Source: Lachnospiraceae bacterium (GTDB lineage: Bacteria > Bacillota > Clostridia > Lachnospirales > Lachnospiraceae). From it: a stretch of 33,279 nucleotides of DNA. Of this stretch, positions 6,146-14,366 are shown in pieces (within the stretch, counting starts at the first letter, position 1; the number at the start of each line of letters is the position of its first letter). Location of the stretch: assembly GCA_024690605.1 (NCBI GenBank), contig JAILOV010000017.1:1-33279 (forward strand), written 5' to 3'. The translations under genes were made by a program, and so were the position numbers. The notes below the pieces were generated by a model. That model did no database searches, was not told the DNA's origin, and saw only the letters and a list, made by a program, of their open reading frames with translations.

Positions 6146-6412
6146 ATGACAAAACATGTCATGACAGAGCTGAAATTAAACCTCACCGGCCGTCTGACAG
6201 AGATTTACGGACCGGAAGAGGGGATAAGGAACAGCGGCGTACTTGTGCCGGCGATCCTGCGGGATTTTTCGGGTATGATAGAAAAGGCAGCTGTCGGAGA
6301 ACGTGTAACGGAGACCTATCGAACAGAGGACGGAAAAGCGGAAATTGTATTGGACACGGTAAAGACGACCGGAGAAAGCGAAATTACGGTCATTGTGAAA
6401 CAGATCGGCTGA
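6146..6412 (+). CDS. Unrecognised 88-residue protein
   Basis: ATG 6146 follows a strong site, GGGAGGGG, so it is probably translated. The product is small, soluble and lacks Cys, signal peptide and membrane segment. It seems to have a helical front (TELKLNLTGRLTEIYG, AILRDFSGMIEKAAVG) and a beta C-terminus (VTETYRTEDGKAEIVLDTV, ITVIVKQIG). I do not recognise a family. It sits between HU copy 1 and the giant coiled-coil gene, same strand, but the promoter at 6393 suggests that gene is transcribed separately. Confidence 0.65.
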   Translation: MTKHVMTELKLNLTGRLTEIYGPEEGIRNSGVLVPAILRDFSGMIEKAAVGERVTETYRTEDGKAEIVLDTVKTTGESEITVIVKQIG

Positions 6413-6420
6413 GGTATAAT
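6393..6420 (+). promoter_or_regulatory. Promoter of the coiled-coil gene
   Basis: TTGTGA (6393-6398) and TATAAT (6415-6420), spacing 16, with a consensus -10 box. It overlaps the end of the 88-residue gene and leaves a leader of about 100 bases before ATG 6527. Confidence 0.55.
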
Positions 6421-6526
6421 ACATAAGTGACCGTGGTTTTTTGACGGATGATGCTTATATCATAACAGATCACATTTTGTGAGTGCTGTGTCGCGGCGTA
6501 CGACAGGACAGAAAAGGAGTTGGATC

Positions 6527-9514
6527 ATGAGGTATACGAAAAAGACCCTCGAAGAACTGAAAAAGACCATGGACCGGGTCGCGCGGATATCGCAGGAGAT
6601 CAGTGGATCCGTTGCATTTCGGGATCATCTGGAAGCCCGGAGCAGGAATAACAGCCTGAGTCAGGAGCAGCGCCAGGCCGCCGAGGGGCTCAGGGACAAG
6701 ATCGACCTCTTTACGAATCTGGGTTTGTCCGCACGTGACATATCATCGAAAATTCAGAAACAGATCGACGGCAACGCACAGAATCCCGATGATCTGGAGG
6801 TTCAGATCGATCGTTTCATCGACACGCTGCAGCAGAATACAGGGCAGGTGACAGCTGCGGCTGATGCTTATTTCCTATGGGACGACCACGACAAAACGCC
6901 AGAATTCAGTGATCCCGTGTGGCCTATGTACAAACTGACCAGAGAATTTGACGAGGCCGGTAAGAATCTTGACGTTCTTCAGAGGACCAACGGGATCCAT
7001 AAATACAAGGAGATCGACACACGCCTTGAGGAAGAGATGACATATCTCTCGGCAATGAGCTGTGACGGCATTGACCTGACACAGGTGCCTGACACTATGC
7101 AGGACGCAAAAGCGGAAGCGGACGAGGCAAAGAACAGGTACAGAGAACTGCAGAGCGACGATGAAAAGGAGAGATGGAAAGAAAAGCAGGCAACGGCAAA
7201 CCGTCGCATCTCCGAGATCCCGGGCGAGATTCAAAAGCTCGAAGAAGAGCGGAAGGCAGCGGATACTGCCGCCAAAAACGATGCAAAAGATCTGGAAGAG
7301 GTGAAGCGGGCGCGCGGGAGATATGACGATATCCGCAGACAGATCGTAGAAGCCGGTGAGAACGAGAAAAAACTCAGTGCGGACATCGACGGGCTGCAGC
7401 AGGAGCTCTCCTCCAAAACGGAGAAAACAGATAAAGCGAACAATACCTATAGAATGGGGATGGAAGCGTATGAACACCGTGCCGGCGGTCATGCGATCGA
7501 CTTTTTCAAACCCTATGTGGAGAGTAAGGAAAGAGAGCTTCAGTGGAAGAAGGTCAGGGAACTTGCCGGCAAGCTGGGGGATGTCCTCTGGGAAGACACC
7601 ACCGCGCTGAACAGTTTCGTCTCCGGGATAGAGAACAGATCCGGGAAATTGTCCGGGAAGGAACAGGAGATAACCGGATCGCGGAGAAAGGCCCCGCTGT
7701 CCGAGGAGAACGGCAAGAGACTTGACAGGATCGGCGAACTTGTCGCGCAGATGATGAGGATGGCTCCTGACAAGAACCTGCTCAACGATCTTCTCGTCCC
7801 CAAAGCCCCTGTGACCGATGCCGGTAGTTATCTGGACGAGTTGAACAAAGGTCTGGATCAGCTGATCGAAAGCAACAGAAAAGATTACGAAGGCAATGTG
7901 CTTTACCAGAACACACAGAAAAAGAAGGAAGAGGTCTCGAAAAAGAAGGAAGAATACGGAAAAAACGCCGATAATCTGCAGAAGGATAATTTCGGCAAAA
8001 AGAAGGAAAAGAAGGCAAAGCAGAAGAAGAACAAAGGCCTTGCCGTGGAGATCGCGAAGGAGGATATGGGCATCGCTATTGACGCCGTCAATACGGATGA
8101 GCTTGATTTCCTGATCGAGGATCATGTCAATACCGCGATGGAACAGGCGGAACGCGAAGCCAAACTGGATGAACTGAAAGAAAAGCGGAATGACAGCATC
8201 AAACTTGCCGGGGATCTGAACAAAAACCTGGAAGACTTGCGTCGTGATTGCGAACTGGATTATGCACCTCACCTGCTTGGCAAAGCGTTCAACGGACAGG
8301 GAGGACAGGACAATCTCTTCGGATATCTGGAGAATGTGATATCGGATTCGGTCGCAAAGAATCAGAACAGCAGGGACAATGAGATCCCGCAGAAGATCGA
8401 GCGGTTAAAGAACGAACTGAACGAGAGGAAGGCGGAAGCGGATCGGTATTCCCTGGATTCCTATAAGAAAGCGCTGGTCGATGCCCAGCTCGATTCCGAG
8501 AAGAAGAGCCGCAGGTACACGCAGCTTCAGACGATCAACAGGCACCTGAACATCGCAAAGGATCTGTACAACGATAAGACAGCGGAACTGAGGCGGGCAT
8601 CCGATTCCCTGTCAAAGGAACGCGAGGTGATCCTGGAGGGCATCAATGCCTTTCTCAGGGATTTTGACAAGAATAAGAAAACAGGTCACGGAAACAGCGA
8701 TGAATACGAGACGATCAAGACGGCTCTTGAAGCGTTCACGAACGACAACACGCAGGAATTGACGCCGGAGAGGTTTAAACAGATGCTCGGCGTGCTCAAG
8801 CAGTCGGCCTCTGCCTATAAGGAGAAGAAGAATAAGCAGTGGTTTCACTGGAGACCGAGCGGGCAGAGGAAATTCCGCCTGAATCAGGCCGACAACATCG
8901 AGCGCTTCTGCGACGAGCATACGGCATTGATCGATTCGATGAACCTCAATGAGGCGACACGACAGGAGATCCGGGATTTCAACACCAATCCGCCTGCGGA
9001 CAACCTGGATGCCGGGCAGTTCAGAACAAAAGCGCAGGAGATGAAGGCACAGTACGACAACAAGATCAGCACGTTCAAGAATATCATGCTTGAGACGAAA
9101 AATGCCGGCGCGCAGAGATTCGACGGCAATGAACAGATGACCGATGCGGCCAGAAAGGATATGGTGATCAACGCACTTGTGAACAATGAGGTGGAGAAGG
9201 AGCTGTGGAACACCGATCCCGAGAAGGAATCCTTCGACAAGCATGTGCTCGATCTGCAGACGATCAGGAATACCGCGAAGCAGAACATCGAGAAAACCGA
9301 TACCGAATTCATCAATAAGGTGATCGAGGACAGCAAGGCGCATCCCGAGATGAGCGGCGCCGATATCGCGAAGAGAAAGAGGCAGCAGGAGGCGGGCAGG
9401 AAGTATCGCGATTTCACAAGCTACGACCAGAACCTGCAGGAAGCGGTCTATAACAACGCCGGCAATGAAATGAACCGGCAGGTGAACAACAACAGAGCCA
9501 TGGCGCCGCAGTAA
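6527..9514 (+). CDS. Giant coiled-coil protein, 995 residues, no recognised family
   Basis: ATG 6527 follows AAAAGGAG at the right distance; in-frame TTG 6479 would add 16 residues without a site. The protein is overwhelmingly charged and helical, with long heptad-like stretches rich in Lys, Glu, Gln and Asn throughout (for example residues 1-80, 190-310, 540-700, 860-950). There is a Lys-rich hinge at about 464-503 (KKKEEVSKKKEE and GKKKEKKAKQKKNKG) and a basic aromatic patch WFHWRPSGQRKFRLN near 771. I see no Walker A, no Cys pair, no signal peptide and no membrane segment, so it is not an obvious SMC, Rad50 or secreted fibre protein. The tail is Asn/Gln-rich and ends RAMAPQ. It is presumably a cytoplasmic structural or scaffold protein. 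Function unknown. Confidence 0.85.
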   Translation: MRYTKKTLEELKKTMDRVARISQEISGSVAFRDHLEARSRNNSLSQEQRQAAEGLRDKIDLFTNLGLSARDISSKIQKQIDGNAQNPDDLEVQIDRFIDTLQQNTGQVTAAADAYFLWDDHDKTPEFSDPVWPMYKLTREFDEAGKNLDVLQRTNGIHKYKEIDTRLEEEMTYLSAMSCDGIDLTQVPDTMQDAKAEADEAKNRYRELQSDDEKERWKEKQATANRRISEIPGEIQKLEEERKAADTAAKNDAKDLEEVKRARGRYDDIRRQIVEAGENEKKLSADIDGLQQELSSKTEKTDKANNTYRMGMEAYEHRAGGHAIDFFKPYVESKERELQWKKVRELAGKLGDVLWEDTTALNSFVSGIENRSGKLSGKEQEITGSRRKAPLSEENGKRLDRIGELVAQMMRMAPDKNLLNDLLVPKAPVTDAGSYLDELNKGLDQLIESNRKDYEGNVLYQNTQKKKEEVSKKKEEYGKNADNLQKDNFGKKKEKKAKQKKNKGLAVEIAKEDMGIAIDAVNTDELDFLIEDHVNTAMEQAEREAKLDELKEKRNDSIKLAGDLNKNLEDLRRDCELDYAPHLLGKAFNGQGGQDNLFGYLENVISDSVAKNQNSRDNEIPQKIERLKNELNERKAEADRYSLDSYKKALVDAQLDSEKKSRRYTQLQTINRHLNIAKDLYNDKTAELRRASDSLSKEREVILEGINAFLRDFDKNKKTGHGNSDEYETIKTALEAFTNDNTQELTPERFKQMLGVLKQSASAYKEKKNKQWFHWRPSGQRKFRLNQADNIERFCDEHTALIDSMNLNEATRQEIRDFNTNPPADNLDAGQFRTKAQEMKAQYDNKISTFKNIMLETKNAGAQRFDGNEQMTDAARKDMVINALVNNEVEKELWNTDPEKESFDKHVLDLQTIRNTAKQNIEKTDTEFINKVIEDSKAHPEMSGADIAKRKRQQEAGRKYRDFTSYDQNLQEAVYNNAGNEMNRQVNNNRAMAPQ

Positions 9515-9523
9515 ATCCTGCCG

Positions 9524-9778
9524 TCAGTATTCGCGCAGCACCAGTTCGGTGATCCCTTCATTCACACCGCCCTGTATGCGCAGCACCTTACTGTTCCGGC
9601 CATAACTGTATTCATCCCAGATCATGTCTTTCAGACCATGTCCGCGATGATAACCGTGTATCAGGCGGATCCGGTAAACTGTCGGATCCGCCTTTCGAAT
9701 GGCTTCGTCGATCTTCTTTTTTGCTTCCTCTGCGCGCAGTCCGTGCAGATCGATCTCTATGTTTCCGCTTCCGAGCAT
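9524..9778 (-). CDS. Smr-domain protein (MutS2 C-terminal type)
   Basis: 84 residues forming one Smr domain: IEIDLHGLRAEEAKKKIDEAI gives the D-L-H-G-L motif, and IRLIHGYHRGHGLKDMI the second, H-G-x-G/H-x-G-x-L, motif. Free-standing Smr proteins and the MutS2 tail have nuclease or DNA/RNA-binding activity; here the second motif is H-G-Y-H-R-G-H-G, close to the usual H-G-K-G-x-G. ATG 9778 is chosen since GAAGGAG stands 9 bases before it, inside the longer frame from 9796. It is convergent with the coiled-coil gene, whose end is 9 bases away. Confidence 0.85.
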   Translation of the reverse strand: MLGSGNIEIDLHGLRAEEAKKKIDEAIRKADPTVYRIRLIHGYHRGHGLKDMIWDEYSYGRNSKVLRIQGGVNEGITELVLREY

Positions 9779-9798
9779 ATCGCGTGTCTCCTTCATTC

Positions 9799-9828
9799 AT
9801 TATAACGCTGTAAAGCGTGTCGACGCAA
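9799..9828 (-). promoter_or_regulatory. Probable promoter of the Smr gene
   Basis: Reading the minus strand, TTGCGT (9828-9823) and TATAAT (9804-9799) are 18 bases apart. The -10 is perfect and the -35 weak. Confidence 0.45.
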
Positions 9829-9909
9829 TCCGGATCCCCCTTCTTTCGGCAGGCTGTCTGTGATAGAATGATGATCGGCGCAATTGTTGAGTGAGGAAAG
9901 GGGGAGATC

Positions 9910-10707
9910 ATGGCGCTGTTACAGGTACAGTTTTATTCCGATATTCTGGGTGCGTCAACTGAAATGAATGTCATCATGCCGGAGATCAAACGGCGGACAG
10001 AAATGAAAGATCCCGCAAAAGAACAGGAACTGCCCAAAGTGCTCTATCTCCTTCATGGATTCGGCGATGATCAATCCGCCTGGGTCCGCCGCACATCGGT
10101 GGAACGATACGCGGCGGAGCAAAATCTGGCGGTGATCATGCCCTACGCTGATCAGAGTTATTACTGCAACGAGGTGTATGGCAAACGGTACTGGGATTTT
10201 GTCAGTGACGAACTCCCGTCGGTTGTTCATCGTTTCTTCCGTATCAGCGATCGCCCTGAAGATACCTGTGTCGCCGGGCTGAGCATGGGTGGATACGGCG
10301 CCATGCGTCTTGCTTTGACCTATCCGGAGCGGTTCGCGGCAGCCGGGAGTTTTTCCGGCTCCGTGGATATGGTCTATCGGGTCAGGGAGATGGATGAAGC
10401 CGGAACGAGAGACTGGAACAAAATCTTCGGAGACATGGAGCTTGCGGGCAGCGAAATAGACGTGATGCATCTGATGAAGAAGAACGCGGCCGCACCCGGG
10501 AAGCCGCGGCTCTATGTGAGCTGCGGAACCGCGGATTTTCTGTATCCGCTGCATCGGCGTTTTGTGCCGGCTCTCAGGGAAAACGGCTGGGAAGTCACGG
10601 ACTATGAGGAGAAGGACGCCGTCCATGAATGGGGATTCTGGGACAGGCAGATCCGGTCATTTATAGATTTTATATATGAGGAGGGATCGATCGGAATATC
10701 GCAATAA
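9910..10707 (+). CDS. Esterase D/tributyrin esterase-like alpha/beta hydrolase
   Basis: 265 residues of the esterase-D/EstA type. VLYLLHGFGDDQSAWVRRT carries the oxyanion H-G-F; GLSMGGYGAMRLAL holds the nucleophile Ser125; VSCGTADFLYPLHRRF supplies Asp209; and HEWGFWDRQI the catalytic His239 in the H-x-W-x-x-W setting typical of this family. Family members cleave short-chain acyl esters, S-formylglutathione or acetylated sugars. No signal peptide, so cytoplasmic. The site AAAGGGGGAG precedes ATG 9910. Confidence 0.9.
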   Translation: MALLQVQFYSDILGASTEMNVIMPEIKRRTEMKDPAKEQELPKVLYLLHGFGDDQSAWVRRTSVERYAAEQNLAVIMPYADQSYYCNEVYGKRYWDFVSDELPSVVHRFFRISDRPEDTCVAGLSMGGYGAMRLALTYPERFAAAGSFSGSVDMVYRVREMDEAGTRDWNKIFGDMELAGSEIDVMHLMKKNAAAPGKPRLYVSCGTADFLYPLHRRFVPALRENGWEVTDYEEKDAVHEWGFWDRQIRSFIDFIYEEGSIGISQ

Positions 10708-10741
10708 ATGGAAGAAGACCATATGCACGGCGCCGATCTTG

Positions 10742-10750
10742 TGGTACAAT
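10742..10750 (+). promoter_or_regulatory. Extended -10 promoter of HU copy 2
   Basis: TGGTACAAT gives the TG-n-TATAAT-like extended -10 element (TACAAT at 10745-10750). No -35 box is evident. The upstream sequence is unlike that of HU copy 1, so the two copies are regulated separately. Confidence 0.45.
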
Positions 10751-10805
10751 CTATTCGGGGCGCAGAACAGCGCGCGATTTTCAAAATGTAAAGGAGGAAA
10801 GATCA

Positions 10806-11084
10806 ATGAACAAGGCAGAACTCGTAGCAGCGATGGCGAAGGCCGCCGGCCTGAGCAAGGTTGATGCCGAGAAGGCTCTCAAGGCTTTCACGGACACCGT
10901 TTCCAAGGAGCTCAAGAAGAAGGGCAAGGTTCAGCTTGTCGGCTTCGGCACCTTTGAGACCAGCAAGCGCGCGGCACGCACCGGCCGCAACCCGCAGACC
11001 GGCAAGGACATCAAGATCCCTGCAGCGGTTGTTCCGAAGTTCAAGGCCGGCAAGGCACTCAAGGATACCGTCAACAAGAAGTAA
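10806..11084 (+). CDS. hup: DNA-binding protein HU, copy 2
   Basis: 92 residues with the complete HU fold and the R-x-G-R-N-P-Q-T-G arm. It differs from copy 1 by Val for Ile in QLVGFG and Thr for Ile in ALKDTVNKK. The ribosome site AAAGGAGG precedes the ATG. The near identity over the gene, but not over the promoter, points to recent duplication or continuing gene conversion. Paralogous HU can form heterodimers; these two would be interchangeable. Confidence 0.97.
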   Translation: MNKAELVAAMAKAAGLSKVDAEKALKAFTDTVSKELKKKGKVQLVGFGTFETSKRAARTGRNPQTGKDIKIPAAVVPKFKAGKALKDTVNKK

Positions 11085-11110
11085 GAACACGGCGCGTTTC
11101 TTCGTGCTAT

Positions 11111-11144
11111 GGGGCCGCAGGTGGGTCAGATCCCCTGCGGCTCC
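11111..11144 (+). promoter_or_regulatory. Structured hairpin after HU copy 2
   Basis: GGGGCCGCAG pairs with CTGCGGCTCC, followed by a GT bulge, inner stem GGG/CCC and loop TCAGAT. The loop is identical to that after copy 1 while the inner stem differs by a compensated pair. There is no T-run after it (CTGTCATTT), so it is unlikely to be a strong intrinsic terminator. Confidence 0.7.
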
Positions 11145-11190
11145 TGTCATTTGGGACGTATAAGAGACCGGTAAAGGGGATTGAGACGAT

Positions 11191-11721
11191 ATGGATATCC
11201 GATACAGGCAGGTTCGTAAAGAAGACGGGTATGAATGGTATACGCTCCTGGACAGAGTCTGGCGCGTCGCATATGACGGCATTTTTCCGCAAAAGGTATT
11301 CGATGCGCGCGATAACGCCAAAGACGACAGGGCACGCGGGTTTTCGGAAGAGAAGTTCCTCGGTGAAAGAAAGACCGCCTATGTGGCGGAGCATGAGGGG
11401 AAGATCGTCGGGCTGATGTTCGGAACACTGGATTCGGACTATGAATACTTCAGGAACGACTATGCTGATCTGGTTGCGCTGTATGTACATCCGGAATATC
11501 AGGGGATGGGGATCGGCACGGCACTGAGAGACATATTCATAGAATGGGCCAGGGGAAAGCATGCGGATCGATTTGTTATCGGCGTGTTGAAGGACAATAC
11601 GAAAGCGCGCAGGGTGTATGAATCCTGGGGAGGAACGTTATCGGAGCACGAACATGATTTCGTGCAGATGAAAGTGGGGTATCCGGAAGTGTTTTATACT
11701 TTTGAAATACAGGGGAAGTGA
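11191..11721 (+). CDS. GNAT-family N-acetyltransferase
   Basis: 176 residues. IRYRQVRKEDGYEWYTLLD is a normal GNAT start; TAYVAEHEGKIVGLMFGT forms beta 2-3; LVALYVHPEYQGMGIGTAL supplies strand 4 and the acetyl-CoA loop Q-G-M-G-I-G; FVIGVLKDNTKARRVYESWGG gives the N-x-x-A-x-x-x-Y element. The acceptor substrate is unknown. The following gene starts two bases after its stop. Confidence 0.88.
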   Translation: MDIRYRQVRKEDGYEWYTLLDRVWRVAYDGIFPQKVFDARDNAKDDRARGFSEEKFLGERKTAYVAEHEGKIVGLMFGTLDSDYEYFRNDYADLVALYVHPEYQGMGIGTALRDIFIEWARGKHADRFVIGVLKDNTKARRVYESWGGTLSEHEHDFVQMKVGYPEVFYTFEIQGK

Positions 11722-11722
11722 T

Positions 11723-12265
11723 GTGAGAACGGAATATATCTCTGAAAAGAGCGTACGTGATAAATACGAGCGCCTCACCGGACTGCTGATCGAAAGGAAA
11801 CTGACGATCACCACGATGGAGAGCTGTACCGCCGGACAGATCATATCGCTGATCACGGATACGGAGGGCTCCTCCGCTGTCGTAAAGGGGGCTTTTGTCA
11901 CCTACTGCAACGAAGCCAAACTGCGGCAGGGCGTTCCGGCTGCCGTGATCAAACGATACGGCGTATACTCCGAAGAAACCGCCCGTGCCATGGCGGATGC
12001 CTGCCGGGGCGCTTACAGAGCCGACATCGGGATCGGCATCACCGGAACCTTTGGCAACACAGACCTTGATAACAGAGACAGTATTCCCGGAGAAGTGTAT
12101 TTCGCCGTTTCGACCGCGCACGGGACGCAGTCCAGTCACTGCAGCGTGCCGGCGCAGCCTTCAAGATCCGCCTATAAGCTGTATATGGCCGATGTGGTGG
12201 TGTCGAAGCTGTTTGAGATCCTGGATGCTCCCGCTCAATGCCAGGGAAAGGTGACCAGTCCGTAG
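11723..12265 (+). CDS. CinA C-terminal-type nicotinamide-nucleotide amidase family protein
   Basis: 180 residues from GTG 11723, which has AGGGGAAG close upstream. The family pattern is clear: TITTMESCTAGQIISLIT (the E-S-C-T-x-G signature), GSSAVVKGAFVTYCNEAK, GVYSEETARAMADACRGAY and IGIGITGTFGNTD. Free-standing CinA C-terminal proteins (PncC type) deamidate NMN in pyridine-nucleotide recycling. Compared with typical members, the glycine loop after ITG carries an insert (NTDLDNRDSIPGEV), so the exact substrate is uncertain. The last 31 bases overlap the convergent transporter gene. Confidence 0.8.
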   Translation: MRTEYISEKSVRDKYERLTGLLIERKLTITTMESCTAGQIISLITDTEGSSAVVKGAFVTYCNEAKLRQGVPAAVIKRYGVYSEETARAMADACRGAYRADIGIGITGTFGNTDLDNRDSIPGEVYFAVSTAHGTQSSHCSVPAQPSRSAYKLYMADVVVSKLFEILDAPAQCQGKVTSP

Positions 12266-13575
12266 ATATAGAGGGCAGCCACACAGATCGGGACAAAGAA
12301 CTGAAAGACCGGCTTCATCCAGGGAAGGATCTTCAGCCCTTTGCCGGAATTTGCTTCCTCGACGAACGCATCCCAGCCCCAGCCAATCTTTGTGCAGCAG
12401 AAGAGGCTGAACAGGATGGCGCCGATGGGCAGAAGATTGATGCTCACAATGAAATCCCAGAAATCCAGCCATGCCGTTCCCTCCGCAAAGGGCCGGAAAG
12501 GGAAGACGCTGTATCCCAGCGCGGTGGTCGAGGAGAGCAGTGCCACGCCGATCCCGCAGACGAGACATCCCTTCGGGCGGCTCCATCCGGTCATCTCGCG
12601 CACACAGGCCAGGATATTCTCAAACACGGCGAGTTCCGTGGAGAAGGCCGCAAAGATCATGAACAGGAAGAAGAGACTCCCCCAGAGCCGCCCGCCGCTC
12701 ATGTTGTTGAAAACCGTCGCCATGGTATCAAACAGCAGGGAGGGGCCGGCATTGACCTCGATATCATAGGTGAAGCAGGCAGGGAAGATGATGAGTCCGG
12801 CCATGATGGCGACCATCGTATCGAGCAGGATCACGTTGAGGCTTTCACCGGGAAGCGATCGTTCTTTGCCGATATAGCTGCCGAAGATGGACATGCAGCC
12901 GATCCCGAGACTCAGCGTGAAGAAGGCCTGATTCATGGCGCCCACGACCACCGATCCGTTGATCTTGGAGAAATCGGGCACCAGATAGAAACGGATCCCT
13001 TCCGCTGCGCCGGAGAGCACGAAACTGTGCGCGGCGAGCACGATCATCAGAATGAGCAGTCCGGTCATCAGGTATTTCGTCACCCGCTCCAGACCGCTCT
13101 GCAGGTTGAAGTTGAGAACCCCGAACCCGACAGCGACGGCAACAAGCATATAGATGAGATTGACCGCCGGGTTGGTGATCATCTGTACAAAACCGAGTTC
13201 GGCGGAGCGCCCGGTCAGAAACATTAGGAAATAATAGATCATCCAGCCGGTGACCACGGTGTAGAACGACATCAGCGACACATTACCGAGGAGACACAGA
13301 TAGCCGTGAATATGCCATTTCTGTCCGGGCTTCTGCAACTTCTGGTACATTCGCACCGGACTTGCCTGCGAGGCGCGTCCCATGGCGAATTCCATCGTGA
13401 GAGCAGGGAATCCGAGGAGCAGCAGACACAGCACATAGATCAGCACAAAGCCGCCGCCTCCGTACTGCCCGGTCATCCACGGGAATTTCCACACATTGCC
13501 GCAGCCGATCGCGCAGCCTGCGCTCAGCATGATGAAGCCCAGCCGGCTGCCGAGCCTCTCTCTTTTTTCACTCAT
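12235..13575 (-). CDS. Neurotransmitter:sodium symporter (NSS/SNF) family transporter
   Basis: 446 residues and about 11-12 membrane segments. LGFIMLSAGCAIGCGNVWKFPW is the TM1 signature of NSS proteins (G-N-x-W-R/K-F-P), with the unwound ion/substrate region A-I-G-C-G-N. QAFFTLSLGIGCMSIFGSY is the TM6 substrate-site equivalent. These are Na+-coupled importers of amino acids, often Trp, Tyr or branched chain in bacteria. Start ATG 13575 has GGGGGAAG upstream; the longer frame from 13611 lacks one. Length is shorter than 12-TM eukaryotic members but normal for bacteria. Confidence 0.92.
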   Translation of the reverse strand: MSEKRERLGSRLGFIMLSAGCAIGCGNVWKFPWMTGQYGGGGFVLIYVLCLLLLGFPALTMEFAMGRASQASPVRMYQKLQKPGQKWHIHGYLCLLGNVSLMSFYTVVTGWMIYYFLMFLTGRSAELGFVQMITNPAVNLIYMLVAVAVGFGVLNFNLQSGLERVTKYLMTGLLILMIVLAAHSFVLSGAAEGIRFYLVPDFSKINGSVVVGAMNQAFFTLSLGIGCMSIFGSYIGKERSLPGESLNVILLDTMVAIMAGLIIFPACFTYDIEVNAGPSLLFDTMATVFNNMSGGRLWGSLFFLFMIFAAFSTELAVFENILACVREMTGWSRPKGCLVCGIGVALLSSTTALGYSVFPFRPFAEGTAWLDFWDFIVSINLLPIGAILFSLFCCTKIGWGWDAFVEEANSGKGLKILPWMKPVFQFFVPICVAALYIYGLVTFPWH

Positions 13576-13619
13576 CGTATTCTTCCCCCTGTTGCTTTTC
13601 ATAAACAGCAATCCCGACC

Positions 13620-13649
13620 ATTATACACGGATATGCGGTACTCTGGCAA
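13620..13649 (-). promoter_or_regulatory. Promoter of the NSS transporter
   Basis: On the minus strand TTGCCA (13649-13644) and TATAAT (13625-13620) are 18 bases apart, 45 bases before the start codon. Confidence 0.6.
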
Positions 13650-13666
13650 CAGGGGGATGCTGCGGG

Positions 13667-14194
13667 TCAACCGCCAAGCGTCTTTGCTACATACGCTCTG
13701 CAGGCATCTTCATCCAGTTCCACGGCGTCATATACATTTCCCGCCGTATCTACGAGAATGCCGGATACAAGATCATCGTTAAAGTAGTATCCGTAGGTAG
13801 AGGTTCCGCCCGTGATCCTGGCATATTCCCTTCCGTCAGCGGTTTTGGTGGTCTCCGTGGTGTATATACCGTAATCCAGGGAATCGCCTTCGGCGTAGAT
13901 ATAGATGACATCTCCGTTATCATTTCTGAAGATGGCCAGTTCGATCTTCTTATCCGCCCCGTCCGCTGTCTTCAGACCGCCCATATAGGTCAGGGTGTCC
14001 TGAACAGCCTTGATCTGGTCTTCCAGACTCATCAGGCCATCTTCCTCATCCGCGACAGCATCCGCTGCTTCCTGAACGGCGTCGGCGGCCTGTGTGACTG
14101 CTTCGGGAGCCGTTTTTCCGCACGCTGTCAGCGCGGCGATCAGGGATACGGCGGCAATCCCCGTTACAAAGTGTCTGATCGTTGTGTTCTTCAT
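13667..14194 (-). CDS. Small secreted lipoprotein, unknown function
   Basis: About 175 residues with a bacterial lipoprotein signal: basic start KNTTIRH, hydrophobic core FVTGIAAVSLIAALTAC and lipobox L-T-A-C, so Cys is the lipidated residue on the outer membrane face. An Ala/Asp/Glu-rich flexible linker (about 28-52) precedes a beta-rich domain with repeated strands (IELAIFRNDNGDVIYIYAEG, YGYYFNDDLVSGILVDTAG). The second ATG (14194) is favoured over 14197 by distance from AAAGGAGG. I do not recognise the domain. It ends 92 bases upstream of the transporter, same strand. Confidence 0.8.
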   Translation of the reverse strand: MKNTTIRHFVTGIAAVSLIAALTACGKTAPEAVTQAADAVQEAADAVADEEDGLMSLEDQIKAVQDTLTYMGGLKTADGADKKIELAIFRNDNGDVIYIYAEGDSLDYGIYTTETTKTADGREYARITGGTSTYGYYFNDDLVSGILVDTAGNVYDAVELDEDACRAYVAKTLGG

Positions 14195-14366
14195 CATGTT
14201 CCTCCTTTTGGGTTTTCTTCGTGTCCGATCGAGATTCTAGTCCACGCTGTCCTACAAAAGTTCGTCAAAAAGTGAGGTCTTTCATATCAAAATATAACGA
14301 GCGGGATCGGGAACGGTTCCGTAGTATGATTCCTGTCACAGAGATCAATCGTAAGGAGGATGCGGG

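Larger units (their letters stand above)
10806..11144 (+). repeat. Direct repeat, copy 2 of 2 (HU gene plus 3' hairpin)
   Basis: Second copy of the repeat at 5773-6109, in the same orientation, 5 kb away. Recombination between the copies would delete the 88-residue, coiled-coil, Smr and esterase genes in one step. Confidence 0.9.

Noticed and set aside
6875..8272. Long minus-strand open frame (465 codons) inside the coiled-coil gene
   Set aside because: Its composition (Phe/Leu/Arg-rich) is the mirror of Lys/Glu-rich codons of the plus-strand gene, which has a good ribosome site and promoter. It has neither.
12238..13227. Plus-strand open frame of 329 codons opposite the NSS transporter
   Set aside because: It is a His/Gln/Asp-rich shadow of a membrane protein gene, without homology or ribosome site.
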